The notes under the pieces: generated by a model
What the model was told of the DNA's origin: nothing
What the model saw: the letters and a program-made list of their open reading frames with translations, nothing else
The model's database searches: none
In this document: in pieces, positions 1-8,167 of the stretch
Position numbering within the stretch: the stretch's first letter is position 1
How the letters are laid out: each line of letters starts with the position of its first letter
Made by a program: the position numbers and the translations under genes
Assembly: GCA_016293265.1 (NCBI GenBank)
Contig: JAEDEN010000029.1
Coordinates: 1-20,717 of the forward strand
From: Oscillospiraceae bacterium
Lineage (GTDB): Bacteria > Bacillota > Clostridia > Oscillospirales > Oscillospiraceae
Direction of reading: 5' to 3'
Length of the DNA stretch: 20,717 bases

Positions 1-16
1 AAGGGGCGGTTTTTTG

Positions 17-262
17 TTACCGGCCAACTTCCCGGTACAAGGTGGCGGCGTCGGCCTGCTTCACTGTCTCCTGGACGGAGAGGACCTCCACCGTCAACGT
101 GCGCACACCGAAGCGCAGGGTGATCTCGTCCCCCACCTTCACGTCGTAGGAGGCCCGCTGGGGCTTGCCGTTGACGCTGATGAGGCCGTTGTCGCAGGCC
201 TCGTTGGCCACCGTCCGGCGCTTGATGAGCCGGGATACCTTCAAATACTTATCCAACCGCAT
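17..262 (-). CDS. rqcP: RqcP-like S4-domain RNA-binding protein
   Basis: This is an 81-residue protein that is almost entirely one S4 RNA-binding domain (about residues 1-60). It opens MRLDKYLKVSRLIKRRTVA and continues with the typical GLISVNGKPQRASYDVKVGD segment. The length and domain match the YabO/RqcP (Hsp15-like) family. In Bacillus, RqcP binds the 50S subunit and helps RqcH add alanine tails to stalled nascent chains (family knowledge). The ATG at 262 is preceded by GGAG with 7 nt spacing. It lies downstream of hup, mazG and a SpoVB-like flippase, the same neighbourhood as yabO in Bacillus, which supports the call. A roughly 200-nt GC-rich gap with hairpins separates it from hup. The next gene is outside the window. 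Confidence 0.88.
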   Translation of the reverse strand: MRLDKYLKVSRLIKRRTVANEACDNGLISVNGKPQRASYDVKVGDEITLRFGVRTLTVEVLSVQETVKQADAATLYREVGR

Positions 263-293
263 AAGCTACTCCAATCTCAGGGAGAAATTCAAA

Positions 294-312
294 GGGGGGA
301 CTTTGTCCCCCC
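294..312 (-). terminator. GC-rich hairpin upstream of rqcP, possible attenuator
   Basis: A perfect 8-bp stem (GGGGGGAC/GTCCCCCC) with a 3-nt loop is followed on the minus strand by TTTGAATTT. The U-run is short, so termination may be weak. It lies 31 nt upstream of the rqcP start and could limit read-through from hup. Confidence 0.35.
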
Positions 313-443
313 TTGATTTCGCACCCCAGGGTGCAAAACAAATTCCAATTGTTTTCGCCGCCACAGATGCGCAGCCAAAACACCCCGGCCGCCGCTCCGG
401 GCGGCGTTCACCGGCAGCGGTGCCGCCGGTGGGGGATCGAAAG

Positions 444-458
444 GGGGATGGAATCCCC
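444..458 (-). terminator. Hairpin just after hup stop
   Basis: A 6-bp stem (GGGGAT/ATCCCC) with a 3-nt loop lies immediately after the hup stop codon and is followed on the minus strand by CTTTC. It may be a weak terminator or a 3' mRNA-stabilising hairpin. There is no real U-run. Confidence 0.3.
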
Positions 459-461
459 TTC

Positions 462-737
462 TTACTTAGAAACGGCGTCCTTCAGAGCCTTGCCGGCCTT
501 AAAGGTGGGAACCACGGAAGCGGGGATCTCGATCTCTTCCTTGGTCTTGGGGTTGCGGCCCAGGCGGGCAGCCCGCTTCTTCAGTTCAAAGGAACCAAAG
601 CCAACCAGCTGCACCTTCTCACCCTCCTGCAGGGCGGCGGTGATGGTATCCAGGGCGGCGGTGATGACAGCCTCCGCATCCTTCTTGGAAACGTCGGCCT
701 TGGCGGCAACGGCATGGATCAGTTCTGCCTTATTCAT
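462..737 (-). CDS. hup: HU family DNA-binding protein
   Basis: This is a 91-residue histone-like HU protein, the normal length for the family. Visible hallmarks are the MNKAELI start, the GFGSF turn (residues 46-50), the beta-arm RNPKT (61-65) with the DNA-minor-groove proline, and a final helix ending in AGKALKDAV. It acts as a dimer that bends and compacts nucleoid DNA. The start is placed at MNKAEL rather than five codons upstream because GGAGG lies 8 nt before this ATG and family members begin this way. It sits 57 nt after mazG. A 6-bp inverted repeat (778-799, CTTAAC/GTTAAG) overlaps the mazG stop, and I could not identify a convincing hup promoter. Confidence 0.96.
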   Translation of the reverse strand: MNKAELIHAVAAKADVSKKDAEAVITAALDTITAALQEGEKVQLVGFGSFELKKRAARLGRNPKTKEEIEIPASVVPTFKAGKALKDAVSK

Positions 738-794
738 TGTGTAGTCCTCCAATAAACTTTTGTAAGATCAATCTATTCTTAACGCAGCAACGTG

Positions 795-1595
795 TTAAGA
801 CTCTTTCTTGCTGTTCTCCCACAGGGCAAGCAGCTCCGCCTGGGAGCACTCGTCCAGAGGCTTTTCCGTATGCTCCTCCACGGAGCGGAAGCGCTTTGCA
901 AACTTGTCGCAGGCACAGTGGAGGGCTTCCTCCCCCTCCAGGCCATTCATGCGGGCGATCTTGCCGGTGATGAAAAGGATGTCGCCCACCTCTTCCTTCA
1001 CTCCGTGAGGCGCGTCTGCGGCCCGGTTTGCCTCCAGGGCCCGGCGCAGCTCCCCTACTTCCTCCTCCAGCTTATCCAGGGCGCCCCAGACGTTGGCATA
1101 TTCAAAGCCGGCCTTGGCAGCCTTGCTCTGGAGCTTTTCCGCCCGCCAAAGGGCGGGGAGGGTATGTGGCACGGCCTCAATGGCGTCGGCGGTGGAGCGC
1201 TGGCCTTTTTCCTTCCGCTTGAGAACCTCCCAGTTCGCCAAAACCTCATCGCTGGTGTCTGCCCTGGTATCGGCAAAGACGTGGGGATGGCGGTAGACCA
1301 TCTTTTTGGCAATGCCGTCGATGACATCCTCCATGGTGAAGCGGCCCCGCTCCCGTTCGATCTGGGCGTGGAAGACCACCTGCATCAGCACATCTCCCAG
1401 CTCCTCGCAAAGATCGTGCCCATCGTCCCGGTCCAGGGCGTCCAGCACCTCGTAAGTCTCCTCCAGGAAGTTGCGCCGGATGGAACCGTGGGTCTGTTCA
1501 GCGTCCCAGGGGCAGCCGCCGGGAGCGCGGAGGATTCGGATGATCTCCACGAGATCGTCGAAGTCATAGCGGTTTTTACATTGAAAATCTACCAT
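795..1595 (-). CDS. mazG: Nucleoside triphosphate pyrophosphohydrolase MazG
   Basis: A 266-residue, two-domain MazG protein that hydrolyses NTPs/dNTPs to NMP and pyrophosphate and so cleans the nucleotide pool. The N-terminal domain begins with GGCPWDAEQTHGS and carries the metal-binding pattern EETYE...EELGD. The second domain repeats it as EEEVGEL...EEVGD near residue 200. Both acidic signatures look intact, as in full-length E. coli-type MazG. The ATG at 1595 has only a modest SD (AAAGGCAGG). It lies 57 nt downstream of the flippase gene and upstream of hup on the same strand, the arrangement of Bacillus yabM-yabN-yabO, so co-transcription is likely. Confidence 0.94.
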   Translation of the reverse strand: MVDFQCKNRYDFDDLVEIIRILRAPGGCPWDAEQTHGSIRRNFLEETYEVLDALDRDDGHDLCEELGDVLMQVVFHAQIERERGRFTMEDVIDGIAKKMVYRHPHVFADTRADTSDEVLANWEVLKRKEKGQRSTADAIEAVPHTLPALWRAEKLQSKAAKAGFEYANVWGALDKLEEEVGELRRALEANRAADAPHGVKEEVGDILFITGKIARMNGLEGEEALHCACDKFAKRFRSVEEHTEKPLDECSQAELLALWENSKKES

Positions 1596-1652
1596 AGTTT
1601 GCCTGCCTTTGCAAGATTTTTGTGGCTCAAGCCCGGAATATGTGTAACTTTT

Positions 1653-3266
1653 TTACTTAAGATGAAGGATTCTTGCAATCTTTTCGCCGTGGGCGATGCC
1701 CTTCACATCCTCCGCGCGCAAAATGCGCAGCACGATGACCAAAACGCCGTACACCACCACGCCTGCGCCGATGCCGATGAGGGTGGCCAAAGCGTTTCCG
1801 CCGTAGGAATTCGCGGCGTTCAGCGCGCCGCCCACAAGGTTATAGACCCCCTTGGCGCACACGCCCATGAGAAGGGAGGCCACCACAGGCTTTGCGAAGA
1901 TGGAGATGTATCTGGGCTTCTGGGGGGAGTATTTCCACACGAAGAACAGGTTCAGCGCAACGATGACGCCATAGCAGCAAAGGGTGGAGTACTTGGCTCC
2001 GTGGATGTTGATATCGGGATTTCCCACCAGGAAGTAGTTCAGCACCACCTTTACAACGCCGCCCGCGATCACAGTAAAGATGGGGATTTTCTCCTTGCCG
2101 TAGGTCTGCAAAATCGCATTGGTCAGGATCATGATGCAGATGAAGATGCAGGCGATTCCCAGGACCGCCAGATGGGGCCCGGAGAACCAGGCGGCTTCCC
2201 GCTGGGCAGGAAGCACCAGGCGCATGATGGGGGTGGAGAGGGCGCTCAGGCCGATGCCCGCCGGCAGGGCCAGCAGGGCCAAAAGCCGGAAGCCGGTGGA
2301 AATGGTGCGGTTTGCCCCCGCGTAGTCCTTTCTGGTCAAGGCCGCCGCCGCATAGGGAATGAGGCTGGTAGTAACGGGATAAACGAAGGAGGCCACCATA
2401 TTCACCATGTCCATGGCCCAGGAATACTGGCCCTTCAGGGCGGCAGCCGCCTCCTCGGTAAGACCCAGCCCCGCCTGAAGCTGGCCCAGGATGATCTTGG
2501 TGTCCACCACGGTAATGATACTCATGGCAGAGCCGCTGAGGGTAATGGGGATACCGATGGCCAAAATGGCCCGCACCAGGTCGCCGGAGGGGGAGGGAAC
2601 GTCCAGGGAATTGGTATGTGTCCGGTGGCGCAGGAGATATAGGATCAGGAACAGCAGGGAAAATACTGTGCCCGCCGTAACGCCGAAGATGGCACCGGCA
2701 GCGCCGATGTCCAGAGTCTTCCCCATGTGCAGCAGATACCAGGCAAGGGGCAGACCCAAGCCCAGCTTGCACAGCGCCTCCAGCACCTGGGAGGCGGCGG
2801 TGGGAGTCATGTTGCCCTGGCCCTGGGTATATCCCCGGATACAGGCCAGCAGGCACACGCAAAAGACTGCCGGGCTCAGCACCCGGATGGGCCAGAAGGC
2901 GCTCTTATTGTTCTGGAACTCCGCAAGCTGGGCCGCGCAGGTATACATGAACACCGTGCCCACAAGGCCGATGACAAAGAACAGCACCAGGGCCACCCGC
3001 AGGATCTTCCGCTTCTCATTTTCCCGTCCCTGGGCCTGGGCCTGGCTGGTAAGCTTGGAGATGGCCAGGGGGAGGCCGGCGGTGGAGAGGGTCAGCAGAA
3101 CGCTGTAGATCTCGTAGGCGGTGTTGAAATAAGTCTTGCCCACATCTCCCAGGATATTATTCAGCGGCAGCTTATAAAAAGCGCCGATGAGCTTGACGAT
3201 GGCCACCGCCGAAGCAAGGATGGCGGCGCCGCCTAAAAAGGACTGCTTTTTCGGTTGATTCGACAT
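1653..3266 (-). CDS. SpoVB/MurJ-superfamily oligosaccharide flippase
   Basis: A 537-residue polytopic membrane protein with many hydrophobic segments, consistent with the roughly 14 helices of the MOP (MATE/Polysacc_synt/MurJ) exporter superfamily. The N-terminal FLGGAAILASAVAIVKLIGA and the following YKLPLNNILGDVGKTYF are typical of SpoVB/YabM/YtgP proteins. Such proteins translocate lipid-linked cell-wall or spore-cortex precursors across the membrane, but the exact substrate cannot be read from sequence. The ATG at 3266 is chosen because GAGGT lies 8 nt upstream. A TTG two codons earlier is in frame but badly spaced. It is probably the first gene of a unit with mazG, hup and rqcP. I could not settle on a promoter in the short gap before it. 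Confidence 0.9.
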   Translation of the reverse strand: MSNQPKKQSFLGGAAILASAVAIVKLIGAFYKLPLNNILGDVGKTYFNTAYEIYSVLLTLSTAGLPLAISKLTSQAQAQGRENEKRKILRVALVLFFVIGLVGTVFMYTCAAQLAEFQNNKSAFWPIRVLSPAVFCVCLLACIRGYTQGQGNMTPTAASQVLEALCKLGLGLPLAWYLLHMGKTLDIGAAGAIFGVTAGTVFSLLFLILYLLRHRTHTNSLDVPSPSGDLVRAILAIGIPITLSGSAMSIITVVDTKIILGQLQAGLGLTEEAAAALKGQYSWAMDMVNMVASFVYPVTTSLIPYAAAALTRKDYAGANRTISTGFRLLALLALPAGIGLSALSTPIMRLVLPAQREAAWFSGPHLAVLGIACIFICIMILTNAILQTYGKEKIPIFTVIAGGVVKVVLNYFLVGNPDINIHGAKYSTLCCYGVIVALNLFFVWKYSPQKPRYISIFAKPVVASLLMGVCAKGVYNLVGGALNAANSYGGNALATLIGIGAGVVVYGVLVIVLRILRAEDVKGIAHGEKIARILHLK

Positions 3267-3312
3267 GGGCAAATACCTCGATCTGTCTTAGGATGCTGAT
3301 AGTTTATGCGTG

Positions 3313-3335
3313 AAAAACGGGCGGATGCCATCCGC
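3313..3335 (-). terminator. Intrinsic terminator after the PNP operon
   Basis: The stem GCGGAT/ATCCGC with a 3-nt loop (3321-3335) is followed on the minus strand by CCG and then T5 (3313-3317). It lies between the purine nucleoside phosphorylase stop and the flippase start and marks the end of the recJ operon. Confidence 0.6.
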
Positions 3336-3348
3336 GGTGCGCAGACAG

Positions 3349-3370
3349 GGGCCGGTGGTTCCACCGGCCC
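3349..3370 (-). terminator. Strong GC hairpin 3' of PNP gene
   Basis: A perfect 10-bp inverted repeat, GGGCCGGTGG/CCACCGGCCC, with only TT between the arms. It is flanked on both sides by CCGCGG palindromes that could pair into an outer helix. It has no U-run of its own, so it probably acts with the weaker U5-bearing hairpin at 3313-3335, or protects the 3' end of the message. Confidence 0.5.
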
Positions 3371-3385
3371 TTATCCGCGGTCATT

Positions 3386-4213
3386 TCACATGGTCTCCAG
3401 GCAGGCCCGCACCAGGGCGGAGAACTTTTGGGAGGAACGGGCGGCGATCTCCATGACCTCCTCCCCGGAGAGGGGCTGGGGCAGGATGCCGGCGGCCATG
3501 TTGGTGCAAAGGGTCAATCCCAGCACCTGCATGGAGCAGTGGGCGGCCACGATGCACTCCGGCACGGTGGACATTCCCACCGCGTCGGCTCCCAGGATCC
3601 GGGCCATGCGGACCTCTGCGGGGGTCTCGAACTGGGGGCCGGGGAAGTACATATAAACACCCTCCCGGAGCCCAAGATCCAGGGAAGCGGCGGCCTTGCG
3701 GGCCACCTCCTGCAGCCGGGGCGTAAACACATGGCTCACATCCGGGAAACGGGGGCCGAAGGCCTCCACGTTGGGGCCGCACAGGGGGCTGACGCCAAAG
3801 AGCTTGATGTGGTCGGTGATGAGCATGATGTCACCGGCGGAAAAGTGCTCGTTCACGGCGCCGGCGGCGTTGGTGACAAGGAGGGTATCCGCCCCCAAAA
3901 GCCGCAGCACCCGGACGGGGTAGCTGACGTCAGCAAAGCTCCAACCCTCATAGGTGTGAAGGCGGCCCTGCATCACGGCCACGTCCTGACCGCCCAAACG
4001 GCCGAAGACGAACTGACCCTTATGGCCGGGAGCGGTGGAAAACTTCATATGGGGGACTTGGGAATAGGGCACGACGATGGGGTTTTCTACCTCGTCTCCC
4101 AAAAAGCCCAGGCCGGAGCCCAGGATCAGCAAGACTTTAGGCTGGAAGCCGCCCAACTTTTCCTTCAGGGCCTGGGCGCTTTCCTGATACTGCTCCATTG
4201 TATAGAATTCCAT
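3386..4213 (-). CDS. punA: Purine-nucleoside phosphorylase (trimeric PNP-I type)
   Basis: A 275-residue enzyme that cleaves purine (deoxy)ribonucleosides with phosphate to the base and (deoxy)ribose-1-phosphate. Family motifs are in order: the phosphate-binding GSGL (32-35) and H64, MQGRLHTYEG (81-90), TNAAG (114-118), GPQFETPAE with the base-binding Glu (about 196), GMSTVPE (213-219) and the TN of CTNMAAG (N about 238). TNAAGAVN differs by one residue from the more usual TNAAGGxN. The start is the ATG at 4213, which overlaps the upstream TAA by one base (TAATG) and has GGAGG 8 nt before it. An upstream in-frame start nine codons earlier would lie inside the preceding gene. It is the last gene of the recJ operon and is translationally coupled to the zinc-ribbon gene. 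Confidence 0.94.
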   Translation of the reverse strand: MEFYTMEQYQESAQALKEKLGGFQPKVLLILGSGLGFLGDEVENPIVVPYSQVPHMKFSTAPGHKGQFVFGRLGGQDVAVMQGRLHTYEGWSFADVSYPVRVLRLLGADTLLVTNAAGAVNEHFSAGDIMLITDHIKLFGVSPLCGPNVEAFGPRFPDVSHVFTPRLQEVARKAAASLDLGLREGVYMYFPGPQFETPAEVRMARILGADAVGMSTVPECIVAAHCSMQVLGLTLCTNMAAGILPQPLSGEEVMEIAARSSQKFSALVRACLETM

Positions 4214-4599
4214 TACAGTTTTCCTCCGCACTCCCTGCAAAATTCATCTCCCTCCCGGACAGGCGCACAGCAGGTGGGGCACTTGGCCTCCTCCCGGGCA
4301 TCGCCGCCGGAAAGTTCCGCGATTTGGGCATTGAGGGCGTCGATCTCCTCCAGCTTTTTCAGCAGCACTTCGGAATCGGTGGGATTGCCGATGTGGGTGG
4401 CGTAGAGCATCCCGCCCAGGTCCCGCAAGGCGGTGTTGACCTCGTTTTTCAGCTCCGCGATCCGGATGTTCACCTTGGCGGTGCTGAGCAGCTCAGCCCC
4501 CGCCTGGGCAGCGGCATAGGCAACGTCGGCGGCAGTCTCTTTGGCGTCCAGGGCGGTACGGCGGACGGTCTCCAACAGTTCCATCAGCTTTTCGTTCAT
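4213..4599 (-). CDS. Small zinc-ribbon protein of unknown function
   Basis: A 128-residue protein. The first 100 residues are predicted to be mostly alpha-helical and alanine/glutamate-rich, probably coiled-coil (AELKNEVNTALRDLGGMLY, then VLLKKLEEIDALNAQIAEL). The C-terminus is a compact zinc ribbon with CPTC (107-110) and CREC (121-124). Clostridial genomes carry many such proteins with no assigned role. The helix plus terminal ribbon suggests a scaffold or nucleic-acid-contacting protein, but no function is claimed. GAGGAGG precedes the ATG. The stop overlaps the start of the PNP gene by one base, and the kinase-like gene ends 15 nt upstream, so it is firmly inside the operon. Confidence 0.85.
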   Translation of the reverse strand: MNEKLMELLETVRRTALDAKETAADVAYAAAQAGAELLSTAKVNIRIAELKNEVNTALRDLGGMLYATHIGNPTDSEVLLKKLEEIDALNAQIAELSGGDAREEAKCPTCCAPVREGDEFCRECGGKL

Positions 4600-4614
4600 G
4601 GGAAGTCCTCCTCT

Positions 4615-5550
4615 TTAGTAAGATGCGTAGCTGCTGCCGCCGATAAATTCCCGGCTGAGGGAATCCGGCGCCACGCAGCTGGCGTCCATGGGCTCGATCC
4701 TTTCAAAGGCGCGGAGTATTTCCTGTACGAAGGGGTACTGCCCTGCGGGGATAGCCTCCAGCAGAGGCACCACCATGGGCTTGAGGACGGCATATTCAAA
4801 AGCCAGGGAGGAATCGAACATCAGGTTCGCGTTTTCCTTATAGGGGGAGATATACAGTTTCTCTCCCCGGCGGACATTGGCCCACATTTTCAGGGTGAAG
4901 GCGGCATCGCTGCCCCGGAACTGGTAATCCCGGACGATACGGCGGCACAGCCGCAGCCAGGAGCGGGGGAAAATCACGTTGCCGGCGTCATCCACCAGGT
5001 CGCTGAGGGCAGCGATATAGAGCTTGAAGGCCTTGGGGTTCTTGCCAACGATGATGTCATTGAGAGCATGAATGCCCTCGAAGATGGCCAGCTCATCGCT
5101 CCCCAGGCGCATGGGCTGGGAGAGGATGTCGGAGCGCATCTGCCGGGCAAACTCATACTTGGGGATGTGGATGGTCTCCCCCCGGTCCAGCATGGAAAAG
5201 TGGCGGTTCAAAAGCTCCACATCCAGGCAGAAGGGAGACTCATAGTCGATATCGCCCTCCCGGTTGCGGGGGGCGGTCTCAGGGTCAATGGTGTTGAAGT
5301 AATTGTCCATGGAGACGGTGTGGGTCTCCACGCCCATGTTGTCCAGCCGCTCCTCGATCTTCATGGCGGTGGTGGTCTTGCCGGAGCCGGAGGGGCCGGA
5401 GAGCAGGATGATATGGGACTGGTCCCGGTGGGCGGCGATCTGCTCTGCCGCCGCGCACACCTTTTCGCTAAAGGCCGCGTCGCATTCCCGGGCAAAGCCC
5501 TTGGGGTCCGAGCGGACAGCTTCGTTGATCTGACTGAGTTGATACGGCAT
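4615..5550 (-). CDS. Uridine kinase/phosphoribulokinase-family P-loop kinase
   Basis: A 311-residue P-loop kinase. Walker A is GPSGSGKTT (52-60), followed by the family pattern VSMDNYFNTID, in which the Asp of SMDNY is the expected catalytic/magnesium residue of uridine kinases. Later come IFEGIHALND and the substrate-lid arginines RLCRRIVRDYQFRG. The PRK/Udk family phosphorylates uridine, cytidine or related sugar substrates. The extra N-terminal 45 residues and longer C-terminus differ from short (about 210-residue) Udk, so substrate specificity is open. The ATG has AAAGGAG 8 nt upstream. It sits 57 nt after hemZ and 15 nt before the zinc-ribbon gene. The downstream PNP makes a nucleoside-salvage role plausible (inference). 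Confidence 0.85.
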   Translation of the reverse strand: MPYQLSQINEAVRSDPKGFARECDAAFSEKVCAAAEQIAAHRDQSHIILLSGPSGSGKTTTAMKIEERLDNMGVETHTVSMDNYFNTIDPETAPRNREGDIDYESPFCLDVELLNRHFSMLDRGETIHIPKYEFARQMRSDILSQPMRLGSDELAIFEGIHALNDIIVGKNPKAFKLYIAALSDLVDDAGNVIFPRSWLRLCRRIVRDYQFRGSDAAFTLKMWANVRRGEKLYISPYKENANLMFDSSLAFEYAVLKPMVVPLLEAIPAGQYPFVQEILRAFERIEPMDASCVAPDSLSREFIGGSSYASY

Positions 5551-5607
5551 AGTTAGGCTCCTTTCCTGAACGGACGATGGAGAAGGGCGGCCTGAGCCCC
5601 CTTCATC

Positions 5608-7053
5608 TTATGAATAGAAGGCGGCGAAGGCGGCCTGATTGGCCTGCCACTTCTCCGGCCGTTCCGTGTACTCCTTGGGGTACTTGGGGTTAAAGGCCCT
5701 TTGAATGTCCCGGCCGTCACCGCCCACCATCTTGGTGGAGCCGCCTGCGCCAAAGGACAAAATAGAGCAAAGCTCCGACATGATATAGATATTATACCAG
5801 CATTCCGCTCCCGGCGCGCACCAGCCGATGTTTTCAAAGCTGCCGGACATATATTTCTGCCGGTAAAGGTAATAGGGAACGTGGCCCGCACGGCGCAGGG
5901 CCGGGGCGGCTCCCTCCAGCATCTGCGCCACCTCCGCCGCACCGGGGATGGAAAGCCCCTCCGTCAGGATGCGGCTGCCCTTTTTCAGCGCCAGGGTGTG
6001 TACGGTCACATTGTCGGTGCCGAAGGCCAGGCACTTTTCCAGGGACCGGGCAAAGCCCTCCGGCGTATCCTCGGGCAGGCCGGCGATCAGATCCATATTC
6101 ACGTGGGGAAAGCCGTATTTTGCCACCAGCTCCATGGCGTCTTCAATCTCCGCCGCGCTGTGGCGGCGGCCGATGGCCCGGAGGACGTGGTCCTCCATGG
6201 TCTGGGGGTTGACGCTGATCCGGGTAACGCCGTGGGCCTTGAGGACCGCCAGCTTTTCCGCCGTGATGGTGTCCGGGCGCCCGGCCTCCACCGTGATCTC
6301 CTCGCAGCCCTCCAGGCTCTCTTCCAGGGCGGTGAGGATGCGGTCCATCTGTCCCACGGTGAGGGTGGTGGGGGTTCCGCCCCCCATATAGAAGGCCCGG
6401 ACGCGAAGGCCCCTCTCCCGCACCATTTTCCCTCCGGCGCGGATCTCCGCCAAAAGAGCCTCCACATAAGGAGGGACCAGGGAGAAGCTCCGCTCCACAG
6501 AGTGGCTCACGAAGGAGCAGTAGGCGCAGCGGGTGGGACAGAAGGGGATACCTACATAAAGGGCGATGTCTCCCTTTTCCAGGCGGCCTGCGGCCCGGAG
6601 GGCCATGGCGCCGGTCTCCAGCGCCAGGCCGGAGCGCTCCGGGGTCACGAAGTACTCCCGCTCCAGCATCTCCCGGGCCTCCTCCGGGCTCTTCCCCTGG
6701 GAAAGGGCCCGGGTTACCAGCTTATCCGGCCGCACGCCGGTCAGCATCCCCCAGGGGGGCCTTTCACCGGTGACCTCACAGGCCGCCTGATAGAAGGCCT
6801 TGGCGATGACGTGCCGCCGCTGGCCCTCCTTTTCATAATCCGTGCCCGTGAGAAGGGCGGCCGCGTCGGCGTCAGCCCGCCTTCCGTGGAAGGAAAGCGA
6901 CACATGGCACCTTCCCTCCTCCAGGGAGATGACGGACCAGGTGTCGTCCCCGGGCAAAATGGGCTCGTAAACGGGCAGCTCTCCGGGGAGGAGGTTCATC
7001 AAACTCTGCTCCACGGTGTAGCGCTCGTCGTGGCCCTTCAATACAAGTTTCAT
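5608..7053 (-). CDS. hemZ: Coproporphyrinogen dehydrogenase HemZ-like radical SAM enzyme
   Basis: A 481-residue radical SAM protein. The 4Fe-4S motif CPTRCAYC gives Cys at 172, 176 and 179 in a CxxxCxxC arrangement, preceded by YVGIPF as in HemN-type enzymes. The SAM-binding GGGTPT follows at about 224-229. About 160 residues precede the radical SAM core, which is the HemZ layout rather than HemW. Family members are annotated as oxygen-independent coproporphyrinogen III oxidases, although many anaerobic Clostridia lack the rest of the heme pathway, so the true substrate is uncertain. The C-terminal region contains a YYLYRQKYMSG segment common in HemZ. Its ATG overlaps the TGA of the MBL gene in ATGA, indicating translational coupling. 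Confidence 0.9.
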   Translation of the reverse strand: MKLVLKGHDERYTVEQSLMNLLPGELPVYEPILPGDDTWSVISLEEGRCHVSLSFHGRRADADAAALLTGTDYEKEGQRRHVIAKAFYQAACEVTGERPPWGMLTGVRPDKLVTRALSQGKSPEEAREMLEREYFVTPERSGLALETGAMALRAAGRLEKGDIALYVGIPFCPTRCAYCSFVSHSVERSFSLVPPYVEALLAEIRAGGKMVRERGLRVRAFYMGGGTPTTLTVGQMDRILTALEESLEGCEEITVEAGRPDTITAEKLAVLKAHGVTRISVNPQTMEDHVLRAIGRRHSAAEIEDAMELVAKYGFPHVNMDLIAGLPEDTPEGFARSLEKCLAFGTDNVTVHTLALKKGSRILTEGLSIPGAAEVAQMLEGAAPALRRAGHVPYYLYRQKYMSGSFENIGWCAPGAECWYNIYIMSELCSILSFGAGGSTKMVGGDGRDIQRAFNPKYPKEYTERPEKWQANQAAFAAFYS

Positions 7054-7673
7054 CCGAAATACCCCTTACCCATAGCCTGCATCATAAAGGGATTGCGCCG
7101 CCGCTCAGTCTCCATGGTGGAATCCTCCATGTGGCCGGGAAGGACCTTCCAGTCCCCCTCCAGCTCCCCAAGGCGCTTAAGGGAAGCCAGGATGGCCTTC
7201 ATGCTGCCGTCAGGAAAATCCGTACGGCCGCAGGAACCGGCAAAGAGGGTGTCGCCTGTGAAGAGGCAGTCCCCGCATTTCAGGGTCACGGAGCCTCCGC
7301 TGTGGCCCGGGGTGGCCAGAACCTCCACCCGCAGGGAGCCCACGGGGATCACATCCCCCTCGTCGTAGCTTTTGGCCCGGTCGATGGGCGGGCACAGCTG
7401 CCACATCCGGGCATCCTGGTGCTGGTCCCGGCAGTTGAGATATACCGGCACCTCCGGCCAGGCCTCCTGAAGCCCGGCAACGCCGCCGGTGTGGTCATAG
7501 TGGCCGTGGGTCAGCAGCAGGGCGCAGGGCGCGCAGCCGGTGTCCTTCACAGCCCGGATGATCCGCTCCTCCTCTCCGCCGGGGTCGATAACGGCGCAGC
7601 GCTTTTCCCCTTCGTCACACAGGAGGTAGCAATTGGCCTGGATGGGGCCGACAGGCATCACAATGATTTTCAT
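7050..7673 (-). CDS. MBL-fold metallo-hydrolase (glyoxalase II-like)
   Basis: A 207-residue metallo-beta-lactamase-fold hydrolase of the short glyoxalase II-like/YcbL group. The metal-binding motif is THGHYDHTGG (His 56, 58, Asp 60, His 61). Further metal ligands are expected in the ATPGHSGGS and FTGDTLFAGSCGRTD segments, and a final histidine in VLPGH. The start MKIIVMPVGPIQANCYL is typical of the family. The ATG overlaps the dtd TGA by 4 nt (ATGA), and GGAGG abuts the start, so coupling probably matters for translation. The substrate (a thioester or other small ester) cannot be deduced. Confidence 0.92.
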   Translation of the reverse strand: MKIIVMPVGPIQANCYLLCDEGEKRCAVIDPGGEEERIIRAVKDTGCAPCALLLTHGHYDHTGGVAGLQEAWPEVPVYLNCRDQHQDARMWQLCPPIDRAKSYDEGDVIPVGSLRVEVLATPGHSGGSVTLKCGDCLFTGDTLFAGSCGRTDFPDGSMKAILASLKRLGELEGDWKVLPGHMEDSTMETERRRNPFMMQAMGKGYFG

Positions 7674-8119
7674 CCTCCGTGTCCCTCCGTATCAAAAAGA
7701 ATCGTCACCGGTCCGTCGTTTCGGGAGTCCACCTGCATATCCGCCCCGAACTCTCCGTGTTCCACGGGGAAGCCCCGCTCCCGGCACCTGGCCATGAAGG
7801 CCTCATACAGGGGGATGGCCACATCCGGCTTGGCCGCGCCGGAAAAGCCCGGGCGGCGCGAGGATGTGTCGGCATACAGGGTAAACTGGGAAACCACCAG
7901 CAAGCTTCCTCCCACCTGTTCCAGGTTTCGGTTCATCTTGCCGTTTTCATCTTCAAATACCCGGAGGTTGCAGATCTTGTCCGCCAGCTTCACGGCGGTT
8001 TCGGGACCGTCGTTGGGCCCCACGCCCAGCAGGACCAAAAAGCCCTGGCCGATCTGGCCGTTAATCCTGCCGCCGATGGTAACGGAGGCGTGCTGCACAC
8101 GGGTTACAACTGCACGCAT
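7670..8119 (-). CDS. dtd: D-aminoacyl-tRNA deacylase
   Basis: A 149-residue protein of standard DTD length. The two active-site signatures are present: SQFTLYAD (77-84) and NDGPVT with the cross-subunit Gly-Pro (about 136-139). DTD removes D-amino acids and glycine mischarged on tRNAs, and works as a homodimer. AAAGGAG lies 8 nt before the ATG. It lies 48 nt downstream of rel and overlaps the MBL gene by 4 nt. A rel-dtd adjacency is common in Firmicutes, including Bacillus, which supports both calls. Confidence 0.96.
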   Translation of the reverse strand: MRAVVTRVQHASVTIGGRINGQIGQGFLVLLGVGPNDGPETAVKLADKICNLRVFEDENGKMNRNLEQVGGSLLVVSQFTLYADTSSRRPGFSGAAKPDVAIPLYEAFMARCRERGFPVEHGEFGADMQVDSRNDGPVTILFDTEGHGG

Positions 8120-8167
8120 AGGGGTGCTCCTTTCGATTCTTCTGCCATCCCATCAGGGAGGCCGTAC

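Noticed and set aside
792..2642. Long open frame on the plus strand opposite mazG and the flippase
   Set aside because: Antisense shadow caused by high GC. It has Gly/His/Gln-rich composition and no family motifs, and crosses two clear genes.
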